Of a DNA stretch of 48,335 nt, positions 26,707 to 36,120 are shown one piece after another. The stretch's first letter is position 1. Every line of letters begins with the position of its first letter. The DNA is from Deltaproteobacteria bacterium (lineage in GTDB: Bacteria; Desulfobacterota; Dissulfuribacteria; Dissulfuribacterales; UBA3076). Under the pieces are notes generated by a model, which was given only the letters and a program-made list of their open reading frames with translations, was not told the origin of the DNA and did no database searches. The position numbers and the translations under genes were made by a program. The stretch covers positions 7,620 through 55,954 of the forward strand of contig PQXE01000019.1 in NCBI GenBank assembly GCA_003194495.1. The letters run 5' to 3'.

Positions 26707-27909
26707 CAGTCGAAGGCGGCCAAGGTCGCTCAAGGCAACGTGTGGTGAGCTTATTTTTTTTTGAGTTCCTGACTGGATATACATGCCAACCGTTTTTTCA
26801 ACCATCCTTTCACGGCTAAAATTTTCAGCCACATGATGTTGGGCTTTTTTGCCTATTAATTTCAGTTCCAACCTTTCCTTTTTGAGGAAGTCGTTCATGG
26901 ACTTGGCCAGAATTGCGCTATCGTCTGATGGAACCATCGCCCCAATGGTTTCTGGTGTGTTGAATATGTCTGTTATGCCATCTGTCTCTGTTGCAATTAC
27001 AGGAAGGCCTGCCGACATTGCCTCGAGAATTGCCATTCCCAGCCCCTCCCTCCTTGAAGGATGGACAAAACAGTCTAATGCCCTCAAAACAACAGGTACT
27101 TCTGCAGGTTTTTTATGGCCGAGGAAAAATACTCTTGATGTGATGTGGAGTTCATCTGCCTCCCTCTTCAGCTCTGTTTCAAGAGGTCCGTCTCCCGCAA
27201 TGACCAGAAATGCTTCAGGTGCTGTCTCTGCCACCTGTGCAAAAGCATGTAACAGGACGTTGTGGGCTTTGGCCTTTTTCAGCCTGGCAACTATGCCGAA
27301 CAGGAAACCTTTTCCTGGAAGATTCAGCCTTTTTCCGGCCTCCTCTTGACCCATGGAAATATCATAGGCGTTTGTGTCAATCCCATTAAAAATGACTGTT
27401 ACTTTTGAGGGCGCGAGGGATTTTGAATTGTAAAGCATGTCATCTTTAACTGAATTACTTATGCATATTGTCCTGTCAATTTTTTTGCATATTCGGTTGA
27501 ATACAGCCCTCCTGTGGGCATTTCGCAGGGTACCCGTGGCCCGTACCGTGTAAAAAAGTGTTGATACGTCAGTGCCCATTATTGCAAGGGCAGCATTCAC
27601 AAGCGGTCTGTATCTTTGACAGTGGACAATGGAAATATGGTTTCTTTTTATGAGATTGTGGAGTTTTAATACAGTAAAGGGATTAAAATGTTTGAACTGT
27701 TTTTTTGTAAGCTCGAGCGAAATAGCGGAAATTCCATCTCCTGTCATTCCGGAATCATTACTGTCTCCGTAAAAATAGCCTATCAAGGGATTAAAGCCGC
27801 TTCTCGCCAAGCCTTTTAATACGTAATAATGGACATGTTTGTCACGTGAAGGATCATCCAGCAGGTAAAGGCAATTGATAGGGGCTTTTGGAATTAAGTT
27901 TTCAGACAT
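26698..27909 (-). CDS. GT4 glycosyltransferase
   Basis: This GT-B enzyme of about 403 residues has VTVIFNGIDTNAYD, FLFGIVARLKKAKAHNVLL, FFLGHKKPAEVPVVLRALD and the donor motif PSRREGLGMAILEAMSAGLP. I use MSENLIPK (27909), whose ATG overlaps the waaL stop; an in-frame ATG lies at 27927. It is the last gene of the minus-strand LPS operon that starts with asnB. The donor sugar is not known. Confidence 0.8.
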   Translation of the reverse strand: MSENLIPKAPINCLYLLDDPSRDKHVHYYVLKGLARSGFNPLIGYFYGDSNDSGMTGDGISAISLELTKKQFKHFNPFTVLKLHNLIKRNHISIVHCQRYRPLVNAALAIMGTDVSTLFYTVRATGTLRNAHRRAVFNRICKKIDRTICISNSVKDDMLYNSKSLAPSKVTVIFNGIDTNAYDISMGQEEAGKRLNLPGKGFLFGIVARLKKAKAHNVLLHAFAQVAETAPEAFLVIAGDGPLETELKREADELHITSRVFFLGHKKPAEVPVVLRALDCFVHPSRREGLGMAILEAMSAGLPVIATETDGITDIFNTPETIGAMVPSDDSAILAKSMNDFLKKERLELKLIGKKAQHHVAENFSRERMVEKTVGMYIQSGTQKKISSPHVALSDLGRLRLLK

Positions 27910-29203
27910 TTCTTTGAACATCGGCATATGCTATGCCGGTCGGAACTGCCATAAACAGCCAGTATAATGTTGATGATCCATGTCGAAAACCATCAGTAAA
28001 CATGTTGGTCCCCCAAAACATGATCATGAATAACAGACTGGTAGCCATAATTCCTTTGATTTCAGGGTGATCATCATTCTTCCAGCAGCTCCACAGCATT
28101 CTTGCCTGAATTATTATTGTAATCAGGAGTGCCAGAGCACCCTGTATTCCTGTCTCAATAGCCAGCTCAAGAAATGCGTTATGACCATGAACTAGTCCAG
28201 CTTCTTTTATAATGTCCGGCATGAGCCGCTTAATATTTCTTCTTCCAAGTCCAGTCCCTGTAAAAGGGTGTTTAAAGACTTCCTTTGTGAAGGTTATGTA
28301 TGTATATATCCTTAACGGGATGGAACCTCCCATATCTTTTGCTTTACGCACTTCCCCTTGAAACATGAGTTTCCAGTCTTCTCTTATGAAATGTTGCGTC
28401 TTGTCGGAAATAAATAGCGCAGAAACAGTGAGGCAGAAAAGCAGGAAAAAAATGGCGAAATATCTCTTGGCTGAGCTGTAAAAAAGAGATGATGCAGCCG
28501 TGCCGGCAAAGACAGAGATGATAGCTCCGCGCCGTGAAGTTGATATCAGCGCAAACAAGTTGACAAGCAAGAGTATCAGGCTTCTGATTTTGTGTTGATG
28601 CCTTACCAGATATATGAAGACCACAGCTACCAGAAGGGTTAAATATATGCTGATGTGTTTGATCCCATTAAAAAGTGTATTTGCATAACTAAAAATAAAG
28701 ATTCTGTCTCCAATACTTGCCGACTCAACATCTATGTCGGTGTCCAGGAACCAGAATTCACCTTGGCTGACAAGCCACTGTGACATAAGTCCCAGGTAAA
28801 GGATCAGAAAAACCACATTGGCAGCAGTCACTATTTTTAGCCAGTTAATTTTTTTCCCATATTTTTCAGAAAAGAGGAGCAGTGAAATAAACATGCTGAA
28901 ATTCAGGACATATTCACTACAAAATGTTCTGAGAGAATATCTCGGGTCTGGACTCATTAATATGGATATAAACGCTGTGACGGAAAAAAACCCCAGTGCC
29001 CAAGAAAGGGGATGACGTGAAAACTCACGTAAAAGAGCGTAGGCTTTACTAAATTTATTTTTGCCGGAACTGGTAATAGCGCTAAAGCATGTAATAATTA
29101 TGAGAATGGAAAGGATATATCTTGGGGCAGTGCCTCCTACATGAAAGGTAATAATTACCAGAAGAATAAAGAAAAGGTATTTTAAAAGACGTTCAGCATA
29201 CAT
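27902..29203 (-). CDS. waaL: O-antigen ligase/polymerase family protein (WaaL-like)
   Basis: This 433-residue membrane protein has about 11 spans and a large periplasmic loop before the last ones. The loop contains PLRIYTYITFTKEVFKHPFTGTGLGRRN and the conserved GHNAFLELAIETG segment with the histidine typical of WaaL ligases. It joins undecaprenyl-linked O-antigen to lipid A-core on the periplasmic face. Its start overlaps the end of the tandem-kinase gene by 11 nt. WaaL and Wzy share this fold, so a polymerase is the alternative. Confidence 0.75.
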   Translation of the reverse strand: MYAERLLKYLFFILLVIITFHVGGTAPRYILSILIIITCFSAITSSGKNKFSKAYALLREFSRHPLSWALGFFSVTAFISILMSPDPRYSLRTFCSEYVLNFSMFISLLLFSEKYGKKINWLKIVTAANVVFLILYLGLMSQWLVSQGEFWFLDTDIDVESASIGDRIFIFSYANTLFNGIKHISIYLTLLVAVVFIYLVRHQHKIRSLILLLVNLFALISTSRRGAIISVFAGTAASSLFYSSAKRYFAIFFLLFCLTVSALFISDKTQHFIREDWKLMFQGEVRKAKDMGGSIPLRIYTYITFTKEVFKHPFTGTGLGRRNIKRLMPDIIKEAGLVHGHNAFLELAIETGIQGALALLITIIIQARMLWSCWKNDDHPEIKGIMATSLLFMIMFWGTNMFTDGFRHGSSTLYWLFMAVPTGIAYADVQRNV

Positions 29204-30740
29204 TCCTTTTTCTCTTTAATCTGGTTTCTACCCTTTTGCGCAGATTTTTTAATAATATTGTACTTTCTTTTTCCCAGGGAATGTGCAGTCTGATATAGCG
29301 TATTAAAAAGTCATGGGTAATGTACTCTCTTATTCTCCACATCTCCATGGATGCACACATGTCTGTAATATCAGAAATCCTGTCTCTATCTTTTATTGCC
29401 TTTCTGATCCTGGTACTGTCAAGGTCAAACACAGTAAACCGGTTTTTATCAGCAGGATTAAAACGGAAATTGGTTATTTTGCAATCTCCATGAAAAATTC
29501 CCTTTTCATGCATCTGCCACAGAAAACATGCCAGATCTTTTATTAGCCTGTCCCCTTGTTTACGATGCTTGAGAGTCTGCTTTATAATGGCTGTATTTGA
29601 ATTTCCTGCCTCAATCCATGGCGATAGCATTGCTCCATAGATACTTTTCCAGGGATTCCCCGTGTGGATTGCAACCAGAGGTAATGGTGTTGATATGTGG
29701 CGTAAGAGGAGATTCCGGGAGGTATGCCATGCACGAAGTACCCTCGGAGTCTTGAAAAGATAGCATATGGACTTCAAATTACTGGAACTTCGGTATGCTT
29801 TCAGAAAATATTTTGTTGATTCTGTACTGATCTTGAGACAGCGCGTGTGCCTGGAATTTTTCAGGATGTTTTCAGGGCTCTGGAATTTTTCAGGGTGTTT
29901 AATAAAGGAGATCAACAGGTCTGATAGGTGTTTAGAACACTGTTCAGATCTTAACATGATAGTTTTACCCTGTCTTGTCTTAACGGTTTTCTTGAGTATC
30001 CTTTTTGTTCCTCTCTTGTCCCAATGGCGTCGCATTCGCTTAAGTGCGCTCTCTTGAATCCCATAGCGCTGCTTTCTGCTTTTTAATTCAGGCCACTTAT
30101 GGGATAAAAAGCTTGTGAACTCCAGAATTTCCCGTTTTTTTACCTTTTCCCACAGAGGAGGCATGATATAGGAAAGCTGGTCCATCCGTTTTCTGGTATT
30201 CAATGGTCTGTCAAACAATCCGGCCCTGTGCAGGTCTATGAGTACAAACTGTTCTTTGCGTGTGTCAAAAATGACATTGTTGAGATGGAAATCAGGCTGG
30301 AAAACGCCAAATTCAGAAATGCTTGCAATAAATTGGAAAAACAGGTTGATAACCCTCTTTTTTTGAGTTCTTGTCAGCCTTGGCCATTCCTCGCAGAGAA
30401 ATGATTCAAGATCAGGACCTTCAATTTTAGACGCTGCAAAATAGCTCCAGCCACTACTTTTGCCATATGCCGCCGGCGGAGCTGTATAGCCGCCGATGTG
30501 CAGCCTGGTTGCAATCTTCCATTCTTTTTTGGCAGGGTCCCTGAAAAGGGAAATTGCACGGTGTCCCAACTTGAACGCCTTTATATAATAGCCTTTGCAG
30601 CAGAACACCTTTCGCCTTGCGGCCTCTTTGACCAAGCCCATGCTTTCGGAATTCCACAGAGATTCCGGATCAAAGGCCGGATCACAGATTTCCCAGTTTT
30701 TCTCAGTGGGACATGGAGGCAGAGGTAAATGACGGTTCAT
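29193..30740 (-). CDS. Protein with two LPS-kinase-like (Kdo/WaaP) domains in tandem
   Basis: This 515-residue protein holds two protein-kinase-like units. The first (about 35-240) has the catalytic-loop pattern F-Q-P-D150-FHLNN155 and the metal site FVLID169LHRA. The second (about 290-490) has FHGD419-CKITN424 and FTVFD439LDSTR. Single-domain relatives (WaaP, KdkA, InaA family) phosphorylate heptose or Kdo in the LPS inner core in the cytoplasm. Two units in one chain could act on two sites, or one could be structural. Both keep the D/N/D set, so both look competent. It sits between waaL and a GT4 gene. Confidence 0.75.
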   Translation of the reverse strand: MNRHLPLPPCPTEKNWEICDPAFDPESLWNSESMGLVKEAARRKVFCCKGYYIKAFKLGHRAISLFRDPAKKEWKIATRLHIGGYTAPPAAYGKSSGWSYFAASKIEGPDLESFLCEEWPRLTRTQKKRVINLFFQFIASISEFGVFQPDFHLNNVIFDTRKEQFVLIDLHRAGLFDRPLNTRKRMDQLSYIMPPLWEKVKKREILEFTSFLSHKWPELKSRKQRYGIQESALKRMRRHWDKRGTKRILKKTVKTRQGKTIMLRSEQCSKHLSDLLISFIKHPEKFQSPENILKNSRHTRCLKISTESTKYFLKAYRSSSNLKSICYLFKTPRVLRAWHTSRNLLLRHISTPLPLVAIHTGNPWKSIYGAMLSPWIEAGNSNTAIIKQTLKHRKQGDRLIKDLACFLWQMHEKGIFHGDCKITNFRFNPADKNRFTVFDLDSTRIRKAIKDRDRISDITDMCASMEMWRIREYITHDFLIRYIRLHIPWEKESTILLKNLRKRVETRLKRKRNVC

Positions 30741-30761
30741 TATTAATGGAAGGATAGGTCT

Positions 30762-31841
30762 CTATAAAACGCCTAATGAGGCTGCGAAAGAAAGTATCTT
30801 TTCGGCCCTTGTATTCCATGAGTACTCTTTTGCCTTTCTCCAGCCGGCCGTGGAAAGGGTGGCTTCAAGGCCGGGGTCGTTTATTAGTGTCAGTATGGCC
30901 TTTGCAAGGTCTTCAGGGCTGTCGGGGGTAAAAAATACACACTCCTTTTCCGAGGCTATTTCTCGAATACTGGGAAGATCTGAGGCTACAACAGACACAC
31001 CGCTTGACATATATTCCAAAAGTTTAAGAGGAGAGGTGTATAGCCGGCTTGTTATAGATTGAGCAGAATTAGGCAGTATGGCAATTCTGGCCTTTTGCAG
31101 CTCCGTCCTGACAGACTTGTTAGGCAGATGACCGAGCAGCCTTACCCTTTGCCTAACTGATTCGGGTATTATATCTCTGTCTGTTTCTCCGATCATCACC
31201 AGTTCAAGATCATGTAACATGTTAAGTGCGCTGAAAAGGGTCTCAATTCCCTTCCATTTATAATAAGTGGTACCTGCATAGTATATCTGCCTTACAGGTC
31301 CGGAGCGATCCTTTTCCGGAAAGTCGTTGTTGCAAAAGGTGCCGCTTGGCACTATAGCGCAAGGAGGTGTCTCATAGAGTTCCTCCCATCGTCTCTGAAG
31401 CCCCTCGCTTATGAATATCAGGCCCATGGCATTTTTGGCAATTTCCTCTTCCAGTTGAGAGAGGTCTTTACGGCCCGGATGTTTGTCCTTGAGGATTTCG
31501 TGCACCTCAAAGATAACCGCAAGTCCTTTACCGCACAGTCTTGCTGCCAGTTTTGGATGTCTTGAAATAATGATATCAAACCTAACGGTTCTGATTAGTC
31601 TGTCAAGCCGCTGATTAAAGACCATGTTTGAGATAATTGGCCCAATATTTCTATTTATACTTTTGATTATTAATTGTTCAGGCCTGGAAATGCCAAGACC
31701 GGAAAACATATTGCCCTGTATGTCCGCTGCAATTGTTACCTCAGTTTTCCGGGCCAGTGCTGCGCAGGTTGCAGCAACCTGAACGCTTCTGGCTTTTTGT
31801 GATGGCAAAGGTTCCGGATATACGTAGAGGATTTTGGGCAT
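30762..31841 (-). CDS. GT4 glycosyltransferase
   Basis: This 359-residue GT-B enzyme starts MPKILYVYPEPLPSQKARSV and has IIYYAGTTYYKWKG-type and LGHLPNKSVRTELQKARIA segments, with the C-terminal donor site SPLKLLEYMSSGVSVVASDL. It lies between the heptosyltransferase (14 nt) and the tandem kinase (21 nt) on the same strand. The donor motif has E in LLEYMSSG where the EX7E element usually lies. The sugar is not known. Confidence 0.75.
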   Translation of the reverse strand: MPKILYVYPEPLPSQKARSVQVAATCAALARKTEVTIAADIQGNMFSGLGISRPEQLIIKSINRNIGPIISNMVFNQRLDRLIRTVRFDIIISRHPKLAARLCGKGLAVIFEVHEILKDKHPGRKDLSQLEEEIAKNAMGLIFISEGLQRRWEELYETPPCAIVPSGTFCNNDFPEKDRSGPVRQIYYAGTTYYKWKGIETLFSALNMLHDLELVMIGETDRDIIPESVRQRVRLLGHLPNKSVRTELQKARIAILPNSAQSITSRLYTSPLKLLEYMSSGVSVVASDLPSIREIASEKECVFFTPDSPEDLAKAILTLINDPGLEATLSTAGWRKAKEYSWNTRAEKILSFAASLGVL

Positions 31842-31855
31842 TTTGTCCTTACGTT

Positions 31856-33016
31856 TTATCCTTCAAAAAAGCCCTTTGGCTCAAACTGGTTTTTTACTGC
31901 CTGATATACCTCTTCAACGCTGATTATGGACATGCAGTTCGGATCAGTACAGTATTTTTGAATACACGGCGAGCATGGTCTCGGTTTTCTTATGACTTTG
32001 TGGATTTCACGGTCCTGGTATGGGCCTGTATGACGCAAAGTACTTGGCACAAAAAGAGAGATGGTAGGGGTCTTCAGTGCCACTGCAACATGAAAAGGGC
32101 CTGTATCGTTGGTTATAAAGAGATCCAGCCCTTTGAGTGCAGCAGGCAGCTTTTTTAGGGGCAGGCGCCCTGCAAGGTTGATTATTCCAGGTTTCTGACC
32201 GGGATCGATTGTTATCCCTTCAGCTATTTCCTTGCCGATCTTTTCATCACCAGGTCCACCGAACAGGATGATATTGACATCTTCCGAATCAGCCAAGAGT
32301 CTCTTTCCAAGTTCTGAAAAGTGTCTCTGTGGCCAAGCCTTGTAAGGTCTTGAGGCGGATATCTGAAATCCTATTCTTTTATTTTTTGCATGGTTGCGTC
32401 CCATGCTGTTAAGCAGATCATTCCAGAATGATTCCGCCTCTTCAACCATTATGGGCAGCACCATCCGTTTGTCCTGGGAAGAATCAAGTTTAACCTTGAA
32501 GAGTGTTCGCAACACGTCGAGCCTCTGTTCTATTACATGTGCTTCATCTCTGTATAGGACCTTTACATTAAGAAACGAGGCCACTGTTTCATCTTTGAAA
32601 CCGATACGGGCAATAAAAGGAATCCCGGCCAGGTAGGCGGCCTGAACAGGGCAGGGATCACTGTCATGAAATACCAGACACAGGTCGTAGTTTCCTGACT
32701 TGATTCTGTTTAACAGGGAAAATAACCTTTTGTATCCCCCGTAATAGGGAATTATTGTCCTGAGATCAGGATTATTTTTAAAAAGAACTGAAAACTTTTC
32801 TCTGACCATGAAATCTATGGATGCGTTCGGAAAAATGCGGCGCGTGGCCCTCACTGCCGGTGTAGAAAGCAGGGTGTCTCCTATGGCAGTTGAGGAAATT
32901 GCCAATACATTACCGATTTCGTCAGGGTTAAGTTCATTGACCGTTTTTTTTCTTTCCTTTTTCTTCCCCTTTGTGATCAGAACAGCCTTCCATGCCGCCT
33001 TGTTTAAGAGCTTCAT
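31856..33016 (-). CDS. GT9 heptosyltransferase (WaaF/WaaC-like)
   Basis: This protein of about 386 residues has the GT9 signs IGNVLAISSTAIGDTLLSTP, VFHDSDPCPVQAAYLAG, a PYKAWPQRHFSELGKRL nucleotide region and the ADP-heptose-binding LFITNDTGPFHVAVALKTPTISLF. It adds heptose to the LPS inner core. The start is ATG at 33016, overlapping the asnB stop as ATGA; an upstream in-frame ATG at 33070 would lie deep in asnB. The C-terminal cysteines (CSPCIQKYCTDPNC) occur in WaaF-like homologues. Confidence 0.85.
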   Translation of the reverse strand: MKLLNKAAWKAVLITKGKKKERKKTVNELNPDEIGNVLAISSTAIGDTLLSTPAVRATRRIFPNASIDFMVREKFSVLFKNNPDLRTIIPYYGGYKRLFSLLNRIKSGNYDLCLVFHDSDPCPVQAAYLAGIPFIARIGFKDETVASFLNVKVLYRDEAHVIEQRLDVLRTLFKVKLDSSQDKRMVLPIMVEEAESFWNDLLNSMGRNHAKNKRIGFQISASRPYKAWPQRHFSELGKRLLADSEDVNIILFGGPGDEKIGKEIAEGITIDPGQKPGIINLAGRLPLKKLPAALKGLDLFITNDTGPFHVAVALKTPTISLFVPSTLRHTGPYQDREIHKVIRKPRPCSPCIQKYCTDPNCMSIISVEEVYQAVKNQFEPKGFFEG

Positions 33017-34911
33017 GGCAGCACCGCCTTGAACCGGGCCATCCACTTGGCCATGATGAAAAGTGACCACAACCGGCGTGCCTTGAGTCCGTCTTTTCCA
33101 ATTTCAGAACTGAGCAGATTGGATACACCCTGTTTTTCAAAAAGCCTGTAGAAGTCATCCGGGGCATCCATAATTACTTCTTGTACCTTGTTTTTCAGCG
33201 GCCCTCCAATCCACCGGGCCAGGGGTATGGAGAATCCCTTTTTAGGTCTTTCGAACATGGCTTTTGGAATACGGTCGAAAAAGGCATCTCTCAGGATGCG
33301 TTTTCCCTTTCTGTCCGTTGTCATGCGATATTTTGATGGGAGGCTAAGGGCAAATTCCAGACAATCATGATCAAGAAAGGGGGATCTCAACTCAAGACCA
33401 TGGGCCATGCTCATGTGATCGGAATAAAACAGGATGTCTCCTGGGAGATAGGTGTTTATATCGGTAATCTGGAGCCTGTCAAGTTCATCGTCGTTGAGCT
33501 GGTTGTAGAATGATCCGATTAGGTCAACGGCAGTGGGATGGACAATTTTTTCCGCCAAAGGGCCACTTGGATGAAACAGCAACTTTCTGGAGCCTAAAGG
33601 AAAGAGTTCAAGAAAGGCCAGATAGCGCATCGGCTGGTTAAGCAGAAGCGCTCTGTCGGCAGATCTTGCAGGAAAGCTCTTTTTTTTGCGGCTGCGGTTC
33701 AGGATGCTCTCTGCCCAGATGCTGGTTTTTCTTAGCCGGCAGTAAGGACGTCGAAGAAACAGCCTCTCAAGTCTTTTAATGAACAGACAGTGGCCATAGC
33801 GCTTGTATCCTCCAAAAGCCTCGTCTCCGCCGTCTCCAGTGAGGGCAACTTTGACTTCCCTTGATGCAAATTTGCTCAGAAAGTAGAGGGGAATGGCTGT
33901 TTCATTGGCAAAGGGTTCTCCAAATAGGGCGAGGATCTCCGGGGTCTTTAAAAGAGAATCAGCGGGCAGATAAAACTCATGATGATCCGTTTTCAGATGA
34001 TCTGCAATTTGCCTGGCATATGGCAGTTCATTGAACCTCTCATCTTCAAAACCTATTGAAAAGGTCTTTACCGGCCCTCGTAGTGCCATGCCGGCGACAG
34101 TGAGAGAAGAGTCAATGCCACCTGAAAGAAATGCCCCCAGGGGCACATCTGATACCAGACGTTTGACCACAGCCTGATCAAAACGCTCTTTTGTTTCAAT
34201 ACAGGCCTGCGTGTAATCCATGTTTCTCTTTGCGGGATTTATTGACCAGAATGGGGCATTGTTAACTATTTTGCCTTTTTCCACTTCCAGGAGATGTCCG
34301 GGAGGAAGCCTTCTGATCTCTTTAAACGCACAGAAGGGATGAGGGACGTAGCGAAGGCTCAAAAACAGGTCCAGGGCCTCAGGATCAATTTTTCTGTCAC
34401 ATCCGGAAAGTGTAAGAAGTGCCGGGATTTCCGACGCAAAGAAAAAACCAAAGCTGTTTTCAACATAGAATAGAGGTTTTACTCCAAGCCTGTCCCGCAC
34501 AACAAGCATTCTTTTACTGTTGTGGTCAAGTGCACAGAAGGCGAACATTCCTTTTAGTTTTTCAATGCCTGCCTTGCCATATATACTGATGGTATTTGCC
34601 AGCACTTCCGTATCTGAGCGCGTGGTGAAAACACATCCTTTTTTTTCAAGGTCATGTTTCAGCTCTGAAAAGTTGTAGATTTCACCGTTAAAAACTATTG
34701 TTATTTTTCCTGTGGCACCTGTAAGCGGCTGAGCTCCTCCTGTGATATCGATGATTGCCAGTCTTCTGTGGGCAAGACCAATCCTGTTGTCAAAATAGAT
34801 GCCGCTTCCATCAGGTCCTCTATGTGAGAGAAGAGAAGATGCCTTCTCAAGACGCCTTTGAATACCTGGTAAGCTGTTTTCTTTTATGGAGTATCCTGCA
34901 ATTCCGCACAT
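33013..34911 (-). CDS. asnB: Asparagine synthase (glutamine-hydrolysing), AsnB type
   Basis: This 632-residue two-domain enzyme begins MCGIAGYS: Cys2 is the glutaminase nucleophile, and RLAIIDITGGAQPL, VFNGEIYNF and TRSDTEVL build that site. The C-terminal synthetase has the ATP-binding LSGGIDSS and the later ALTGDGGDEAFGGYKRY. In sugar clusters such enzymes often amidate uronic acids in O-antigen or capsule, so this may modify LPS sugars and not serve amino-acid supply (inference). It is the first gene of the six-gene minus-strand LPS operon. Confidence 0.88.
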   Translation of the reverse strand: MCGIAGYSIKENSLPGIQRRLEKASSLLSHRGPDGSGIYFDNRIGLAHRRLAIIDITGGAQPLTGATGKITIVFNGEIYNFSELKHDLEKKGCVFTTRSDTEVLANTISIYGKAGIEKLKGMFAFCALDHNSKRMLVVRDRLGVKPLFYVENSFGFFFASEIPALLTLSGCDRKIDPEALDLFLSLRYVPHPFCAFKEIRRLPPGHLLEVEKGKIVNNAPFWSINPAKRNMDYTQACIETKERFDQAVVKRLVSDVPLGAFLSGGIDSSLTVAGMALRGPVKTFSIGFEDERFNELPYARQIADHLKTDHHEFYLPADSLLKTPEILALFGEPFANETAIPLYFLSKFASREVKVALTGDGGDEAFGGYKRYGHCLFIKRLERLFLRRPYCRLRKTSIWAESILNRSRKKKSFPARSADRALLLNQPMRYLAFLELFPLGSRKLLFHPSGPLAEKIVHPTAVDLIGSFYNQLNDDELDRLQITDINTYLPGDILFYSDHMSMAHGLELRSPFLDHDCLEFALSLPSKYRMTTDRKGKRILRDAFFDRIPKAMFERPKKGFSIPLARWIGGPLKNKVQEVIMDAPDDFYRLFEKQGVSNLLSSEIGKDGLKARRLWSLFIMAKWMARFKAVLP

Positions 34912-35196
34912 AATATAATGTTAAATCAGAGTAAGGTATTACCTGGCCAATAGTTGCTACTGAAATATTATATCTACAATTTATTTAAGTGGTTTCTATC
35001 CTGGAAAAGTAGTTACCTTTGATATTCACACGATTTTCTTTGCACTGCAACTTGATCATTTACCCAACGGATTGTAGGCTTTCAATACCGCTATGGACGG
35101 ATCCCAAGCGGGAAAAATATTGTGACACACAGAAGAATAGCCTACCTTTTCCTCCACAGAATTCAAAGGGAAAACTGATGAAAAAGACTTGCTTGT
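34912..35196. promoter_or_regulatory. Divergent intergenic region between asnB and a kinase gene
   Basis: This AT-rich gap of 285 nt has no gene longer than a few codons. A perfect TATAAT on the minus strand (34967-34972) lies 56 nt before the asnB ATG, with no good -35 box at 17 nt. Just before the plus-strand gene an 8-codon frame (MKKTCLYG) ends in an ATGA overlap with its start, possibly by chance. Confidence 0.3.
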
Positions 35197-36036
35197 ATGG
35201 ATGACTCGAAGATTGCCGTAATAGATGGGGACAGGCTTGAGGTCAACAGGGCATTTCTCCCGCTCCTTGAGTCTAATGGTCTCGCGACTTTTAAGGCGCT
35301 GATGTCACACCCGGGACACGCGGTGGCAAAGTGTGCTGTTAAAGAACGAAATACCGTTCGACTTGATCTCGAAACAGAGAGCGGAGAAAAAAGCCCTTTT
35401 TTCCTTAAACGCTACGCACCTCCTACAGTACGAGACAGGTTGAAGGCATATCTCAGACTAAAGCGTTCAACTCCTGGTGCCTGGCAGGAATGGCATGCCA
35501 TGTGGACCTTTCTACAGGTCGGCCTTCCAGGGCCTGTACCTATAGCCTGGGGTCAGGATGGCGGGAGTTCTTTGGTCCTTTCAGAGGGTGTAAGTCATGT
35601 AATGAGGCTCAGTGAGTGGGCGGACAGGAATTTTGGAAAAGGATCTCATAGAAACACACAAGTCATTCCGGCAAAACATAAGATTGTTAAAGAAGTAGCG
35701 AATATCGTGGGAAGGATGCACTCGGCGGGTCTGCACCACCAGGATTTATATCTATGCCACTTTCTGTGCGGTTCAAAGCAGGACGGCCTCCCCCTGACTC
35801 TCATAGACTTGCAGCGAGTGGAACGTCACAGGAGATTGCCCAGGAGATGGCAGGTGAAGGACCTTGCCCAACTGCACTTTTCCTCGGCACAATACATAAC
35901 CAGGCAGGATATGGGGCGTTTCTGGAAGGTTTATGATTCAATATATCATACTGGAAGGAGAAAAATTCCGCTCCGGCACTCAATACTCAGGAAAAGTGAG
36001 CGTATAAGACGTCATACACTCAAACACAGACTGTGA
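35197..36036 (+). CDS. LPS inner-core kinase-like protein (WaaP/InaA family)
   Basis: This 279-residue single-domain kinase-like protein has a lysine in PFFLKRYAPP (about 70), the catalytic loop LHHQD183LYLCHF and the metal-binding LTLID-LQRVERH. The family phosphorylates heptose or Kdo of the LPS core in the cytoplasm. It is transcribed away from the LPS operon and is a third kinase-like unit beside the tandem protein at 29193-30740. The ATG at 35197 follows no clear ribosome site; coupling to the tiny upstream frame is possible. Confidence 0.75.
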   Translation: MDDSKIAVIDGDRLEVNRAFLPLLESNGLATFKALMSHPGHAVAKCAVKERNTVRLDLETESGEKSPFFLKRYAPPTVRDRLKAYLRLKRSTPGAWQEWHAMWTFLQVGLPGPVPIAWGQDGGSSLVLSEGVSHVMRLSEWADRNFGKGSHRNTQVIPAKHKIVKEVANIVGRMHSAGLHHQDLYLCHFLCGSKQDGLPLTLIDLQRVERHRRLPRRWQVKDLAQLHFSSAQYITRQDMGRFWKVYDSIYHTGRRKIPLRHSILRKSERIRRHTLKHRL

Positions 36037-36120
36037 TGGAGTCGGGCCTGTCAACCGCCATACAATGAGTGAAATAATTAAAACAACTCGCAAACAGTTA
36101 ATTATCCGGGATGAAGTAAT

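Noticed and set aside
35178..35204. Regulatory leader peptide MKKTCLYG before the kinase gene
   Set aside because: It has eight codons, no codon bias for any amino acid and no attenuator hairpin; the ATGA overlap may be chance.
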